Assembly: GCA_913064775.1 (NCBI GenBank)
Contig: CAJYAD010000019.1
Coordinates: 1-64,000, forward strand
DNA length: 64,000 bases
From: an uncultured Albidovulum sp.
GTDB lineage: Bacteria > Pseudomonadota > Alphaproteobacteria > Rhodobacterales > Rhodobacteraceae
Reading direction: 5' to 3'
The notes below the pieces were generated by a model. That model worked only from the letters and a program-made list of their open reading frames with translations. It was not told where the DNA came from and did not search any database. Numbering within the stretch: the stretch's first letter is position 1; every line of letters begins with the position of its first letter. A program made the translations under genes and the position numbers. Positions 35,425 through 43,922 of the stretch are shown piece after piece.

Positions 35425-36285
35425 ATGATACGCAACCTTGATCTGACCGCGCTGCGGTCCTTCGCGGCGGTCGCCGATTCCGGCGGTGTGACCCGGGCCG
35501 CGGGCTTTCTGAACCTCACGCAATCGGCGGTGTCGATGCAGATCAAGCGGCTGGAGGATTCTCTGGGCGTGCGATTGCTGGACCGCGCCGGGCGAGGCGT
35601 CGCGCTGACCGCCGCGGGCGAGCAGATGCTGGGCTATGCGCGCAGGCTTTTGCAGACCAACGACGAGGCGGTGGCGCGGCTGACCGGCCGGGCCTTTGAG
35701 GGCGAGGTGACGATCGGCGTGCCCTCGGACATCATCTATCCGGCGATCCCGACGGTGCTGAAGCGCTTCCATGCCGAGTATCCGCGCATCAGGGTGACGC
35801 TGATTTCCTCTTACACCCGGCGGCTCAAGGCCTTGTTCGCGCGGGGTGATTGCGACCTGATCCTGACCACCGAGAATACCATCGGCCCCGAGGGCGAGAC
35901 CCTGATCGAACTGCCGCTGATCTGGATCGGCGCGCCGGGCGGGCAGGCCTGGCGCCAGCGCCCCCTGCCCCTGGCATTTGAGCACAACTGCATCTTCCGC
36001 GTCGGCATCCAGGAAGCGCTGGACCGGGCCGGGATCGACTGGATCATGGCGGTGGAATCGGATTCGACCCGTTCGATCGAGGCCTCGGTCAGCGCCGATC
36101 TGGCGGTGCATGCGCTGGTCGAGGGGGCCGAGCCGAAATATCTGGAACGCATCCAGCACGGCGGCGCCCTGCCCGATCTGGCGCGTACGCGGATCAACCT
36201 TTACACGCCGAAGCCGGCCGGATCAGATGTGGTGGCCCTGGCCGCCGATCTGATCCGCCAGACCTTCCGCGCGCTCAGATCGTGA
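35425..36285 (+). CDS. LysR-type transcriptional regulator
   Basis: 286-aa LTTR. The N-terminal winged HTH contains LRSFAAVADSGGVTRAAGFL and LTQSAVSMQIKRLEDSLGVR. The periplasmic-binding-protein-like effector domain starts at GEVTIGVPSDIIYPAIPTVL. Length is a little short for the family but complete. It is divergent from the DUF1127 gene, its likely target. The effector is unknown. The 3' end overlaps the convergent oxidoreductase gene by 11 bp. Confidence 0.92.
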   Translation: MIRNLDLTALRSFAAVADSGGVTRAAGFLNLTQSAVSMQIKRLEDSLGVRLLDRAGRGVALTAAGEQMLGYARRLLQTNDEAVARLTGRAFEGEVTIGVPSDIIYPAIPTVLKRFHAEYPRIRVTLISSYTRRLKALFARGDCDLILTTENTIGPEGETLIELPLIWIGAPGGQAWRQRPLPLAFEHNCIFRVGIQEALDRAGIDWIMAVESDSTRSIEASVSADLAVHALVEGAEPKYLERIQHGGALPDLARTRINLYTPKPAGSDVVALAADLIRQTFRALRS

Positions 36286-37234
36286 TCACAACCTTGCCGG
36301 TCGAGCGGCGGCTGCGCAGCAGCTCCAGCCCCTCGGCCGCCTGCTCCAGCGCCAGACGGTGGCTGATATGCGGATGCAGCCGCCCCTCTTCATGCCAGCG
36401 GTAAAGCTGGGCCAGACTGTCGGTGACCACCTTGGGACGAAAACCCATGTAGCCGCCCCAGTAGAAGCCGATCGCGGTGAGGTTCTTGACCAGAAGCAGG
36501 TTCGACGGGATCTGCGGCACCTCGCCGCTGGCGAAGCCGATGGTGATCAACCGGCCTTCGGGGCGGGTGGCGCGCAGGGCGGCCATGAAATGCGGCCCGC
36601 CGACCGGGTCGTAAACCATGTCGCAGCCGCCCAGATCCTTCACCGCCTGGCGGATGTCGTCGACTTCGCTGTCGATCAGATGATCGGCCCCGGCGGCCTT
36701 CGCGACCTCCAGCTTCGCCGCGCCGCGGGCGCAGGCGATCACCCGCGCGCCCATCAGCTTGCCGATCTCGACGGCGGTCAGGCCGACGCCGCCCGCCGCG
36801 CCCAGCACCAAGAGCGTCTCTCCCTTGGCCAGCCGCGCGCGGTGCGACAGCGCCACATGGCTGGTACCATAGGCCACGGGGAAGGCCGCGGCCTCGTCGA
36901 AGGACATCGTATCGGCCAGCGGCACGCAGCGATCCGCCGGCACCACCGCGTAATCCGCCAGCCCGCCGCGGCCACCGAAGGCGCCCACCCGGGTGCCCAC
37001 CGCAGGGCCGCTGACGCCTTCGCCCAGCGCCTCGACGGTGCCCGACATCTCCATCCCCAGAGCGAAGGGCAGCGGCGGGCGTTCCTGATATTCGCCCGTC
37101 ACCATCAGCAGATCGGCAAAGTTCAGCCCGCAGGCCGCCACCTTCAGCCGCAGCTCTCCCGGCCCCGGCTGCGGTACCTCCACCTCGGAGATCTGGGGGC
37201 TCTTGCCATATTCGGTGACCTGAAAAGCGCGCAT
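36275..37234 (-). CDS. Zinc-independent MDR-family NADPH:quinone oxidoreductase-like protein
   Basis: 319-aa medium-chain dehydrogenase/reductase. The N-terminal GroES-like domain contains AACGLNFADLLMVTGEYQ and LPFALGMEMSGTVEALGEGV. The nucleotide loop is VLGAAGGVGLTAVEIGK, and ARGAAKLEVAKAAGADHLID suggests NADPH. The tail RSRRSTGKVVITI matches QOR-like proteins. No catalytic zinc Cys set is visible. ATG 37234 is preceded by GGGAGGAAGAG; an upstream in-frame extension to 37369 lacks an RBS and family similarity. The substrate is unknown. Confidence 0.85.
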   Translation of the reverse strand: MRAFQVTEYGKSPQISEVEVPQPGPGELRLKVAACGLNFADLLMVTGEYQERPPLPFALGMEMSGTVEALGEGVSGPAVGTRVGAFGGRGGLADYAVVPADRCVPLADTMSFDEAAAFPVAYGTSHVALSHRARLAKGETLLVLGAAGGVGLTAVEIGKLMGARVIACARGAAKLEVAKAAGADHLIDSEVDDIRQAVKDLGGCDMVYDPVGGPHFMAALRATRPEGRLITIGFASGEVPQIPSNLLLVKNLTAIGFYWGGYMGFRPKVVTDSLAQLYRWHEEGRLHPHISHRLALEQAAEGLELLRSRRSTGKVVITI

Positions 37235-37597
37235 CTCTTCCTCCCTGTTGGTGCGAAAACCTAGCCGTCGCAAGGCGCCTTGGCCAGTGCCCGGAGGACC
37301 GCCGAGCGATGCCGTCTCATGGTTGCATTTTGCGCCTGACTCCCGCCAAAGTTGCGAATTGAGTTGCAAAATGCGAACATGCTGGGGAAGTGTTGTTCTT
37401 GGTGTCAGTTTTTGGGGCGGCCGCGATCTCTTGGCTGGCGGTTTCCATGTTAATCAGTGACCCTGTAACGGATATTCAGTATAGAATCCGCCAGATTTCT
37501 CATCCACGGCATTTGCCGGCAAAGATGGAACAGAAATTGCTAAGTAGTTCATATTAGGTACGACAATTCGATTCATTCGACACTCCGGAGGAAGACC
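37235..37597. other. 363-bp divergent regulatory spacer before the XRE gene
   Basis: No gene is seen. GCATTTTGC (37325-37333) and GCAAAATGC (37366-37374) are 9-bp inverted copies with centres 41 bp apart. Between them GTTGCGAA resembles the same half-site. TTTGCCGGCAAA (37512-37523) is a perfect 12-bp palindrome. The stretch from 37440 on is AT-rich and should hold the XRE promoter; CGGAGGAAGACC precedes the XRE start. Confidence 0.5.
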
Positions 37598-37963
37598 ATG
37601 AAGCACCCCGTTGACGCGCATGTCGGCAAGCGTATCCGGCACCGTCGCTGGATGGTGGGCATGACCCAGCAGCAGTTGGCCGATCAGGTCGGGATCAAGT
37701 TCCAGCAGATCCAGAAATACGAAACCGGCATGAACCGCGTCAGCGCTTCGCGCCTGTGGGATATATCGGCCTCGCTGGGCGTGCCGATCAGCTTCTTCTT
37801 CGAAGGGCTCGACGAGCAGCGCGAAACCCAGGGCAAGGTGGAGGGCGACATTCTCGCCGACAAGGAGGCGCTGGAACTGGTGCGCTCCTACTACGCCATC
37901 CCCGAGCAGCAGCGCCGCCGCCTGTTTGATCTGGCCCGCTCGCTAAGCGACGACGTCGCTTGA
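37598..37963 (+). CDS. XRE-family regulator, PraR-like
   Basis: 121-aa DNA-binding protein. The HTH spans about residues 10-65 (VGKRIRHRRWMVGMTQQQLA, then VGIKFQQIQKYETGMNRVSA). A short C-terminal region with EALELVRSYYAIPEQQRRRL follows. The layout (N-terminal HTH, VPISFFFEGL linker, short helical tail) is like rhizobial PraR, a regulator of biofilm and quorum genes, and its homologues across alphaproteobacteria. Its targets here are unknown. A long AT-rich leader with palindromes precedes it. hisN-like follows 71 bp downstream. Confidence 0.85.
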   Translation: MKHPVDAHVGKRIRHRRWMVGMTQQQLADQVGIKFQQIQKYETGMNRVSASRLWDISASLGVPISFFFEGLDEQRETQGKVEGDILADKEALELVRSYYAIPEQQRRRLFDLARSLSDDVA

Positions 37964-38034
37964 AAGCCTGAACCGCTTGACCCTGATCCTGTGCCCCGGT
38001 AACGCGGCGGCAGGGCCAAGCGGGGAGACCGGGC

Positions 38035-38835
38035 ATGTCAAGATTGACGGATGGGCAATGCGAAGTCGCGCTGACGCTGGCACATCAACTGGCCGACGCC
38101 GCACGCGAAGAAACGCTGGCCCATTTCCGCAGCCCCGGTCTTGGTGCGGACAACAAGCTGGACGGCGGCTTCGACCCGGTCACAATCGCCGACCGGGCGG
38201 CCGAGGCGCGGATGCGCGCGATACTGGCCGCCCAGCGCCCGCAAGATGCCGTTCTGGGCGAGGAAACCGGCGCCAGCGCGGGCACATCGGGGCTGACCTG
38301 GGTGCTCGACCCGATCGACGGCACGCGGGGCTATCTATCGGGCACCCCGACCTGGGGCGTGCTGATCGCGCTGTCGGATGCCGAGGGGCCACTTCTGGGC
38401 ATCATCGACCAGCCCTATATCGGCGAGCGCTTCATCGGCGCGCCGGGCCTGGCAGAGATGACCGGCCCGCGCGGCACCGTCACGCTGAAGACCCGCCCCC
38501 CCCGGCGGCTGGCCGAGGCGATCGTCTTCACCACCTTCCCCGAGGTCGGCACGCCCGAAGACGGCGCCGCCTTTCAGCGGGTGTCGCGCGGCGCCCGGCT
38601 GACCCGCTACGGGATGGATTGCTATGCCTATGCCCTGCTGGCCGCCGGCCAGATCGATCTGGTGATCGAGGCGGGCCTGCAGCCCTACGACATCCAGGCG
38701 CCGATCGCGGTGATCGAGGCCGCCGGCGGCATCGTCACCGACTGGCAGGGCGGCCCGGCCCATATGGGCGGCCGGGCGCTCGCCGCCGCCAATCCCGCGA
38801 TACACGCCGAGGCGCTGGCGCTGCTGAACGCCTAG
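38035..38835 (+). CDS. hisN: Inositol-monophosphatase-fold phosphatase, probable histidinol-phosphatase HisN
   Basis: 266-aa Mg2+-dependent phosphatase. The metal site residues appear in FDPVTIADRAAEARMR, VLGEETGAS and WVLDPIDGTRGYLSG, the DPxDGT signature. The last ligand lies in LQPYDIQAPIAVIEAAGG. The YDIQAP form instead of WDxAA is typical of histidinol-phosphate phosphatases of the HisN class, so histidine biosynthesis is the best guess. Inositol or other sugar phosphates cannot be excluded. It follows the XRE gene on the same strand. Confidence 0.82.
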   Translation: MSRLTDGQCEVALTLAHQLADAAREETLAHFRSPGLGADNKLDGGFDPVTIADRAAEARMRAILAAQRPQDAVLGEETGASAGTSGLTWVLDPIDGTRGYLSGTPTWGVLIALSDAEGPLLGIIDQPYIGERFIGAPGLAEMTGPRGTVTLKTRPPRRLAEAIVFTTFPEVGTPEDGAAFQRVSRGARLTRYGMDCYAYALLAAGQIDLVIEAGLQPYDIQAPIAVIEAAGGIVTDWQGGPAHMGGRALAAANPAIHAEALALLNA

Positions 38836-38998
38836 TCCGCGGGCCCTGGGCAAGCGCGCCCTTGGCCCCCGTCGCCTGCACCTCTTGCCGCCCTCCCCCT
38901 TCGCCTGATAGCAAACCCTCCGCGCCCGCGTTCTTGGCCTCTTTCCGGCGGTGCGTCTCACACAGAACGAAGGGGGTAGGTACCTGTGTGGGGATCCC

Positions 38999-40333
38999 AT
39001 GACCGAAACCCTTTTGCGTGGCGCGCGCAGCGTGCTGACCATGAACGACGCGGGCGACGCGCTTGCCGATTGCGATATCCTGCTGAAGGGCGGCACCATC
39101 GCCGCCGTCGGCCAGGGCCTGACCACCAAGGGCGAGGTGGTTGACGCCAGCCGCTGCGTGATCACGCCGGGGCTGATCAACACCCATCATCACCTGTATC
39201 AGTCGATGACCCGCGCGGTGCCGGGGGCGCAGGACGCGCTGCTGTTCGGCTGGCTGCGTACCCTCTATCCGATCTGGGCGCGGATGGGCCCGCAAGAGAT
39301 GCATGTCGCCGCCCTGACCGGCCTCGCCGAACTGGCGCTGTCGGGCTGCACGCTAAGCGCCGACCATCAGTATATCTTCCCCAATGGCGCGCGGCTTGAC
39401 GACAGCATCGCCGCCGCGCAAGAGGTCGGCCTGCGCCTGCACGCCACCCGCGGCGCCATGTCGATCGGCGAAAGCGCGGGCGGGTTGCCGCCCGACAGCC
39501 TGGTCGAGACCGAAGCCGCGATCCTGACGGATTCGATCCGCGTCATCGACGCCTTCCACGATCCCGCCCCCGGCGCCATGGTGCAGGTGGCCCTTGCCCC
39601 CTGCTCGCCCTTCTCGGTCAGCCGGGAATTGATGCGCAACGCCGCCCTTCTGGCCCGCGACAAGGGGGTGATGCTGCACACCCATCTGGCCGAGAACGAC
39701 GAGGACATCGCCTATTCGCAGGCGCATTTCGGCTGCCGCCCCGGCCAATATGCCGAGGATCTTGGCTGGACCGGCCCCGATGTCTGGCACGCCCATTGCG
39801 TGAAACTGGACCCGGCCGAGATCGCGCTGTTCGGGCGCAGCGGCACCGGGGTGGCGCATTGCCCCTGTTCCAACTGCCGCCTCGGATCGGGGATCGCGCC
39901 TGTCCGGCAGATGCGCGACGCGGGCGTGAAGGTAGGGATCGGGGTGGACGGCTCGGCCTCGAACGACGCCGGCAACCTGATCGCCGAGGCGCGCCAGGCG
40001 ATGCTGTTGCAACGCGTGTCGCGCGGCGCAGACGCGATGGGCCCGCGCGAGGCATTGTATCTGGCCACCCGCGGCGGCGCCGAGGTTCTGGGCCGCGCCG
40101 ATCTGGGCCAGATCGTGCCCGGCCTGCGCGCGGATCTGGCGCTGTGGGACGTCAGCGGGGTGGAAAGCGCCGGCTCCTGGGATCCGGCGGCGCTGCTTCT
40201 GGCGGGCCCGACGCGGGTGCGCCACCTGTTCGTCGAGGGCCGTCAGGTGGTGCGTGACAGCACCCTTGTCACCCTCGACCTGCCGCGCCTGCTGGAACGC
40301 CAGAACGCCCTTGCCCGCGCGCTGGCGGGCTAA
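38999..40333 (+). CDS. 8-oxoguanine deaminase-like amidohydrolase
   Basis: 444-aa metal-dependent deaminase. The zinc motifs are ITPGLINTHHHLYQSMTRAV, MLHTHLAENDEDI, WHAHCVKLDPAEI and VGIGVDGSASNDAGNLIAEA, the last with the catalytic Asp. The segment LFGWLRTLYPIWARMGPQEM and CPCSNCRLGSGIAPVRQM resemble the 8-oxoguanine deaminase (Pa0142) group within the AtzA/TrzN/GuaD-related deaminases. The exact substrate (8-oxoguanine, isocytosine or other) is not certain. It is convergent with slpl(AB), 12 bp apart. Confidence 0.8.
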   Translation: MTETLLRGARSVLTMNDAGDALADCDILLKGGTIAAVGQGLTTKGEVVDASRCVITPGLINTHHHLYQSMTRAVPGAQDALLFGWLRTLYPIWARMGPQEMHVAALTGLAELALSGCTLSADHQYIFPNGARLDDSIAAAQEVGLRLHATRGAMSIGESAGGLPPDSLVETEAAILTDSIRVIDAFHDPAPGAMVQVALAPCSPFSVSRELMRNAALLARDKGVMLHTHLAENDEDIAYSQAHFGCRPGQYAEDLGWTGPDVWHAHCVKLDPAEIALFGRSGTGVAHCPCSNCRLGSGIAPVRQMRDAGVKVGIGVDGSASNDAGNLIAEARQAMLLQRVSRGADAMGPREALYLATRGGAEVLGRADLGQIVPGLRADLALWDVSGVESAGSWDPAALLLAGPTRVRHLFVEGRQVVRDSTLVTLDLPRLLERQNALARALAG

Positions 40334-40345
40334 GGGCGGCGGCGC

Positions 40346-41434
40346 TTACTCGGCGGTCTCGTAAACCTCCGCGCCCTCGATCGCGTTGCGGATCGCGTGG
40401 GAAAAATCAGCGGGCGCGGCGGTCAGCAGACCCACCTTCGTCTCGGCAAAGAATCGCTCGACCTCGGCCTCCAGATCATCCAGCGGCACACCGCGCAGCG
40501 CGGCCTCCAGATCCAGGATGGTCGAAGGCGGCGTGACGAAGAAATCCCCCGTCACCACGATCTCGCGGATCCGGTTCTGCAAGGGCCCCTCCAGCCGGAC
40601 ATGGGCCGCGATCCGCCCCCCCTGCCCGGTGAACCCGCCAGAGCGCACGTCCGAGGGCTGCGACGGATCGTCGATCGAATAGACGAACTCATCCTGACCG
40701 ATTTCCTCGTCATAGATCTGGCGCGCCATCTCTTCCTCGGCGGCGGTGATCGCGCCCCATTGCGGGTCGATCCCCAGCCCCTCGCGAAAGCCCTCCATCA
40801 CCGCTTCCTTGATTTCCTTGATCGGCGGCGGCGTGCCATCGAACAGCTCGGTCAGCGTCACCACCCGCTGCGCGCCACTGGTCTGGCCGCGCTTGGCCAG
40901 CTTCGCCGCCGGGATATTCAGAAGCGAGGCCATCCGCGCCCCGTTCATGTCGACCAGCACCGTGCCCTGATAGAAGATCGTGTCGCCGTCGAAGAAGCCG
41001 CCGGTGCCGCCGATCTTGCGACCCTCGACCTCCAGATCGTTGCGCGGGCGGTATTTCACCGCGACGCCCAACTTCGACAGGCCCGCCGCACAGGCCTCGC
41101 ACAGCGCCCGCGCCACATCGCCCAGATTCGAAAGCCCCAGCGTCTGCTTGGAAAAGATCAGCTCCCAGCCGAACTGCCCCTCGTCAAGATAAAGCGCCCC
41201 GCCCCCGGTGATCCGCCGCCCGATGCCAACGCCGGCCTCGCGGCAGGCGGGCAGGTTCAGCTCCTGACTGATCGCCTGATGGCGGCCGACCAGAACCGAA
41301 GGCGGAAAGCTCAGGAACCGCAGCGTGTCGGGGATCTTCCCCTCCTTGTGGCACTCGATCAGCGCCTGATCAAAAGCCATCTGCTCTCGGCAGCCGCGCA
41401 GCCCGGTGTCAATCACGCGAAATACTTTTGTCAT
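40346..41434 (-). CDS. Lipoate:LbpA ligase sLpl(AB)
   Basis: 362-aa BPL/LplA-fold ligase with the extra C-terminal accessory domain, the sLpl(AB) form dedicated to sHdr lipoate-binding proteins. Motifs are RRITGGGALYLDEGQ (73-87, lipoyl-AMP binding), the catalytic-lysine motif GRKIGGTGGFF (K140), and VYSIDDPSQPSD before the LplB-like part. It would attach lipoate or octanoate to the LbpA lysine. The LipS1/LipS2 radical SAM pair then makes lipoate from octanoyl-LbpA. GGGAGGATTTGAG precedes ATG 41434. It is last in the minus-strand lipoate operon, 86 bp after lipS1, with a repeat element in that gap. Confidence 0.9.
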   Translation of the reverse strand: MTKVFRVIDTGLRGCREQMAFDQALIECHKEGKIPDTLRFLSFPPSVLVGRHQAISQELNLPACREAGVGIGRRITGGGALYLDEGQFGWELIFSKQTLGLSNLGDVARALCEACAAGLSKLGVAVKYRPRNDLEVEGRKIGGTGGFFDGDTIFYQGTVLVDMNGARMASLLNIPAAKLAKRGQTSGAQRVVTLTELFDGTPPPIKEIKEAVMEGFREGLGIDPQWGAITAAEEEMARQIYDEEIGQDEFVYSIDDPSQPSDVRSGGFTGQGGRIAAHVRLEGPLQNRIREIVVTGDFFVTPPSTILDLEAALRGVPLDDLEAEVERFFAETKVGLLTAAPADFSHAIRNAIEGAEVYETAE

Positions 41435-41462
41435 CTCAAATCCTCCCGAAAAAAATCTCCCT

Positions 41463-41518
41463 CCCCATCATCTTGGCAAAAATACTCCGGGGGGTGCGGG
41501 GGGGCAGCGCCCCCCCGC
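41463..41518 (+). repeat. Intergenic repeat element, single plus copy
   Basis: CATCATCTTGGCAAAAATAC then TCCGGGGGG (41466-41494), followed by a hairpin GGGGGGGCAGCGCCCCCCC (41499-41517). It lies inside the lipS1-slpl(AB) gap on the strand opposite to transcription. The hairpin could attenuate slpl(AB) expression. Confidence 0.7.
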
Positions 41519-41520
41519 TT

Positions 41521-42810
41521 TCAAAGGTCGAACTCTTCGCCTTCCTCGTAGGATTCGCCCGCACGCGACATATTCAGCTGGCTGCGCACCTTGCGGACAT
41601 CCACATCCTTCAACGGGAACGGGTAAGAGGCGATGTTCGAGGGCGGGCTGTCGCCATAGGGCCGGTCGCAGGCCGAGATGTCATCGGCGAACTTGCCCGG
41701 ACAGCCCGAGGTGCGGAACGCGATGCCCGCGTCGATGATCGCCGACAGCTCCGATTCCGGCATGCCGAAATCGCTGATCCGGCCTTCCTCGTCGAATTTC
41801 ATCTGCGAGACGTTCACACCGCAGTAATCCACCAGATACCGCGCCAGCTGCACCCGGCGCCACTGGTCGCGCGGCGTCGCCGGCAGGTGGTCCATCAGGC
41901 TGCCCTTCTCAGGGAAGAAGCAGAACATGTGGCTGTGGCCGCCAAGGTCGACGATGTCCTGCACGACCTTCATCACCTCGTGTTCGGTCTCGCCCATGCC
42001 GACGATGACATGCGCGCCGAACTTCTTCGGCCCGAAGATATCGCGGGCCTCCAGCATGACTTCCCAGTATTTCTTCCAGGTATGGGGCGATTGCACGCCC
42101 TTGCCCCGGGTCCGGTCGAAAAGCTCCGGCGTCGCCGCGTCCAGCGCCACGGTGAAGATGTCCGATCCCAGATCGCGCAGTACCTGCACGTCGTTGCGGT
42201 CCATCGTCGTCGGGTTCGACAGGATCGAGATCGGAATCGCATCCGGATCGATCTTGTTCACCCATTTCTTCAGCACCGTCACCGTGTCCTCGTCGGAATT
42301 CGGATGGGTGATCATCGAGATGCACATCCGGTGGAACGGCGAGCCCTCGACATCTGCGGCAACCAGATCGACGATCTCGTCCATGCTGACGGCCGGCCAA
42401 TCCACGCGGATGAAGTTGCGGTCGGCATAGTTGCGCTCGGCCTCGCGGTGGCGGGCCAGACCGCAATAGGCGCAGTTGGCGCGGCAGCCTTCGGGATAGG
42501 TCAGCAGCAGGTTCAGGCAGCGCGTGCACGAGCAGCGGTACATGTCGCCCTTGACCAGCCCCAGGGTGATCGCCGCCGCCGTCGACATCTGGACGTATTC
42601 GGGCGAGCGCATGTTGGGCGTCATCACCCGGTAGTCGGGGCGATACAGGCCCTCGGGGGCAAGGTTGGCGTCCTTCACCGGCTTGCCGTTCCTGAAGGGC
42701 GCCGCCGTCTTGCCCGGTAGGCGCGGCTGCATCTGGTCATAGGCGTTGTAATCAAGTCCCCCGGCGCCCACGGCCCCCGGCAATGCATTCTCGGGTTTCA
42801 TGCAGGTCAT
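41521..42810 (-). CDS. lipS1: Radical SAM lipoate synthase component LipS1
   Basis: 429-aa radical SAM enzyme. The SAM-binding cluster motif is GCRANCAYCG (C109-x3-C113-x2-C116). A second Cys set CSCTRC (C93, C95, C98) lies just before it, as expected for the auxiliary 4Fe-4S cluster that donates sulfur. GAHVIVGMGETEHEVMKVV and a C-terminal SGCPG segment follow. LipS1 and LipS2 together perform the two sulfur insertions done by LipA in other organisms. It resembles BioB/ThiH-type proteins, but the neighbourhood makes LipS1 the better call. It overlaps lipT by 4 bp. Confidence 0.88.
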   Translation of the reverse strand: MTCMKPENALPGAVGAGGLDYNAYDQMQPRLPGKTAAPFRNGKPVKDANLAPEGLYRPDYRVMTPNMRSPEYVQMSTAAAITLGLVKGDMYRCSCTRCLNLLLTYPEGCRANCAYCGLARHREAERNYADRNFIRVDWPAVSMDEIVDLVAADVEGSPFHRMCISMITHPNSDEDTVTVLKKWVNKIDPDAIPISILSNPTTMDRNDVQVLRDLGSDIFTVALDAATPELFDRTRGKGVQSPHTWKKYWEVMLEARDIFGPKKFGAHVIVGMGETEHEVMKVVQDIVDLGGHSHMFCFFPEKGSLMDHLPATPRDQWRRVQLARYLVDYCGVNVSQMKFDEEGRISDFGMPESELSAIIDAGIAFRTSGCPGKFADDISACDRPYGDSPPSNIASYPFPLKDVDVRKVRSQLNMSRAGESYEEGEEFDL

Positions 42811-43922
42811 GCTGTTTCCTCCGCCATCCGTGTTTCCTTGTGGGCGATGCCCATCCTGTCTCGCGTCCAGTATTGGGGATAGGCAATCCAGCCGTCGCGC
42901 AACGCGCCCGGCCCCGGCATCGCCGTCCCCCGATAAGTTTCCACCAGCGCGCGGCGCCGCCGCACCGCCAGCGCGACCGAGGGGCCGAACGTGTCGCTCA
43001 CCTCCTCGGCGTAATCCTCCAGCGCGCCAGCGTCACCGCCCAGCAGCGCCGCCGCCGCCTCTCCCGCCAGCCGGCCCGAGATCACCGCGGCATTGATCCC
43101 CGCGCCGGTGACCGGATTGGTCAGCCCCGCCGCGTCGCCCGCCAGCAGCACCGGCACCGCGCCGATGCGCGTGGCAAGGCCGACGATACCGCCCACCGGG
43201 ATCAGCCCGCCGGTGGTGTGATGCACCCGACGACCAAGCCGCCCTTCCAACACCAGCTGCGCATGAAGCGCCACCAGCAGCGATTTCAGATCGGCCTTGC
43301 GCCCCGGCACTACGCCAAGGCCAAGGTTCGCGACCGCGCCCTTGGGGAACAGCCAGGCATAGCCGCCGACAATCTCGGGGCGCAGGAAGATATCGGTCGC
43401 CGCATGGGGGCGCAGCAGATCGACGGTGATCTGCCGGGTCTCGACCAGATCCACATTCGGCCGCCCCGCCGCGCGCCCGACGGGCGAGCGTGGCCCATCG
43501 GCGCCGATGATCAGCGTGGCGGTAATCTCCTGCCCGCCCGCAGTGACCATGCCGTCGCGTGCGATCGATTGCACCGGCGTGGCAAAACGGCACTCGGCCC
43601 CCGCCGCCTGCGCCTTGGCGATCAAGGCCTGATCGAAGGCCGCGCGGTCGATCATGTAGCCGCGAAAATCGGGGGTCACATCGGCGGGCTCACCGCCGAC
43701 ATAGGTTTCCATCTCGGCGATGTCCTGGACGCGGCTGGCGCGCACGTCGGGCACATCCGCGCCGATCATCTGGGGCACGAATTCGGCGCATTGCACCGGC
43801 AGGCCGGGGCGCGCGTTGCGCTCGACCGCCAGCACCTTGAGGCCGGCGCGCGCCGCCGCCTCGGCCGCCGCCGCGCCCGCCGGACCCAGCCCGCAGACAA
43901 GGATATCGACCCGCTCGGTCAT
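42807..43922 (-). CDS. lipT: FAD-dependent oxidoreductase LipT (geranylgeranyl-reductase-like)
   Basis: 371-aa flavoprotein. The N-terminal dinucleotide motif is VDILVCGLGPAGAAAAEAAA (GxGxxG, 11-16). IIGADGPRSPVGRAAG and LAGDAAGLTNPVTGAGINAA are the GD motifs of the geranylgeranyl reductase/PHBH superfamily. In sHdr lipoate operons this gene is called LipT and is proposed to supply electrons to the LipS radical SAM enzymes. It overlaps lipS2 and lipS1 by 4 bp on either side, which fixes it in that pathway rather than isoprenoid reduction. Confidence 0.85.
   Translation of the reverse strand: MTERVDILVCGLGPAGAAAAEAAARAGLKVLAVERNARPGLPVQCAEFVPQMIGADVPDVRASRVQDIAEMETYVGGEPADVTPDFRGYMIDRAAFDQALIAKAQAAGAECRFATPVQSIARDGMVTAGGQEITATLIIGADGPRSPVGRAAGRPNVDLVETRQITVDLLRPHAATDIFLRPEIVGGYAWLFPKGAVANLGLGVVPGRKADLKSLLVALHAQLVLEGRLGRRVHHTTGGLIPVGGIVGLATRIGAVPVLLAGDAAGLTNPVTGAGINAAVISGRLAGEAAAALLGGDAGALEDYAEEVSDTFGPSVALAVRRRRALVETYRGTAMPGPGALRDGWIAYPQYWTRDRMGIAHKETRMAEETA

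Noticed and set aside
42807-43922. Geranylgeranyl reductase of bacteriochlorophyll synthesis (bchP)
   Set aside because: It is of the same superfamily, but no photosynthesis gene is nearby, and it overlaps both lipS genes by 4 bp.
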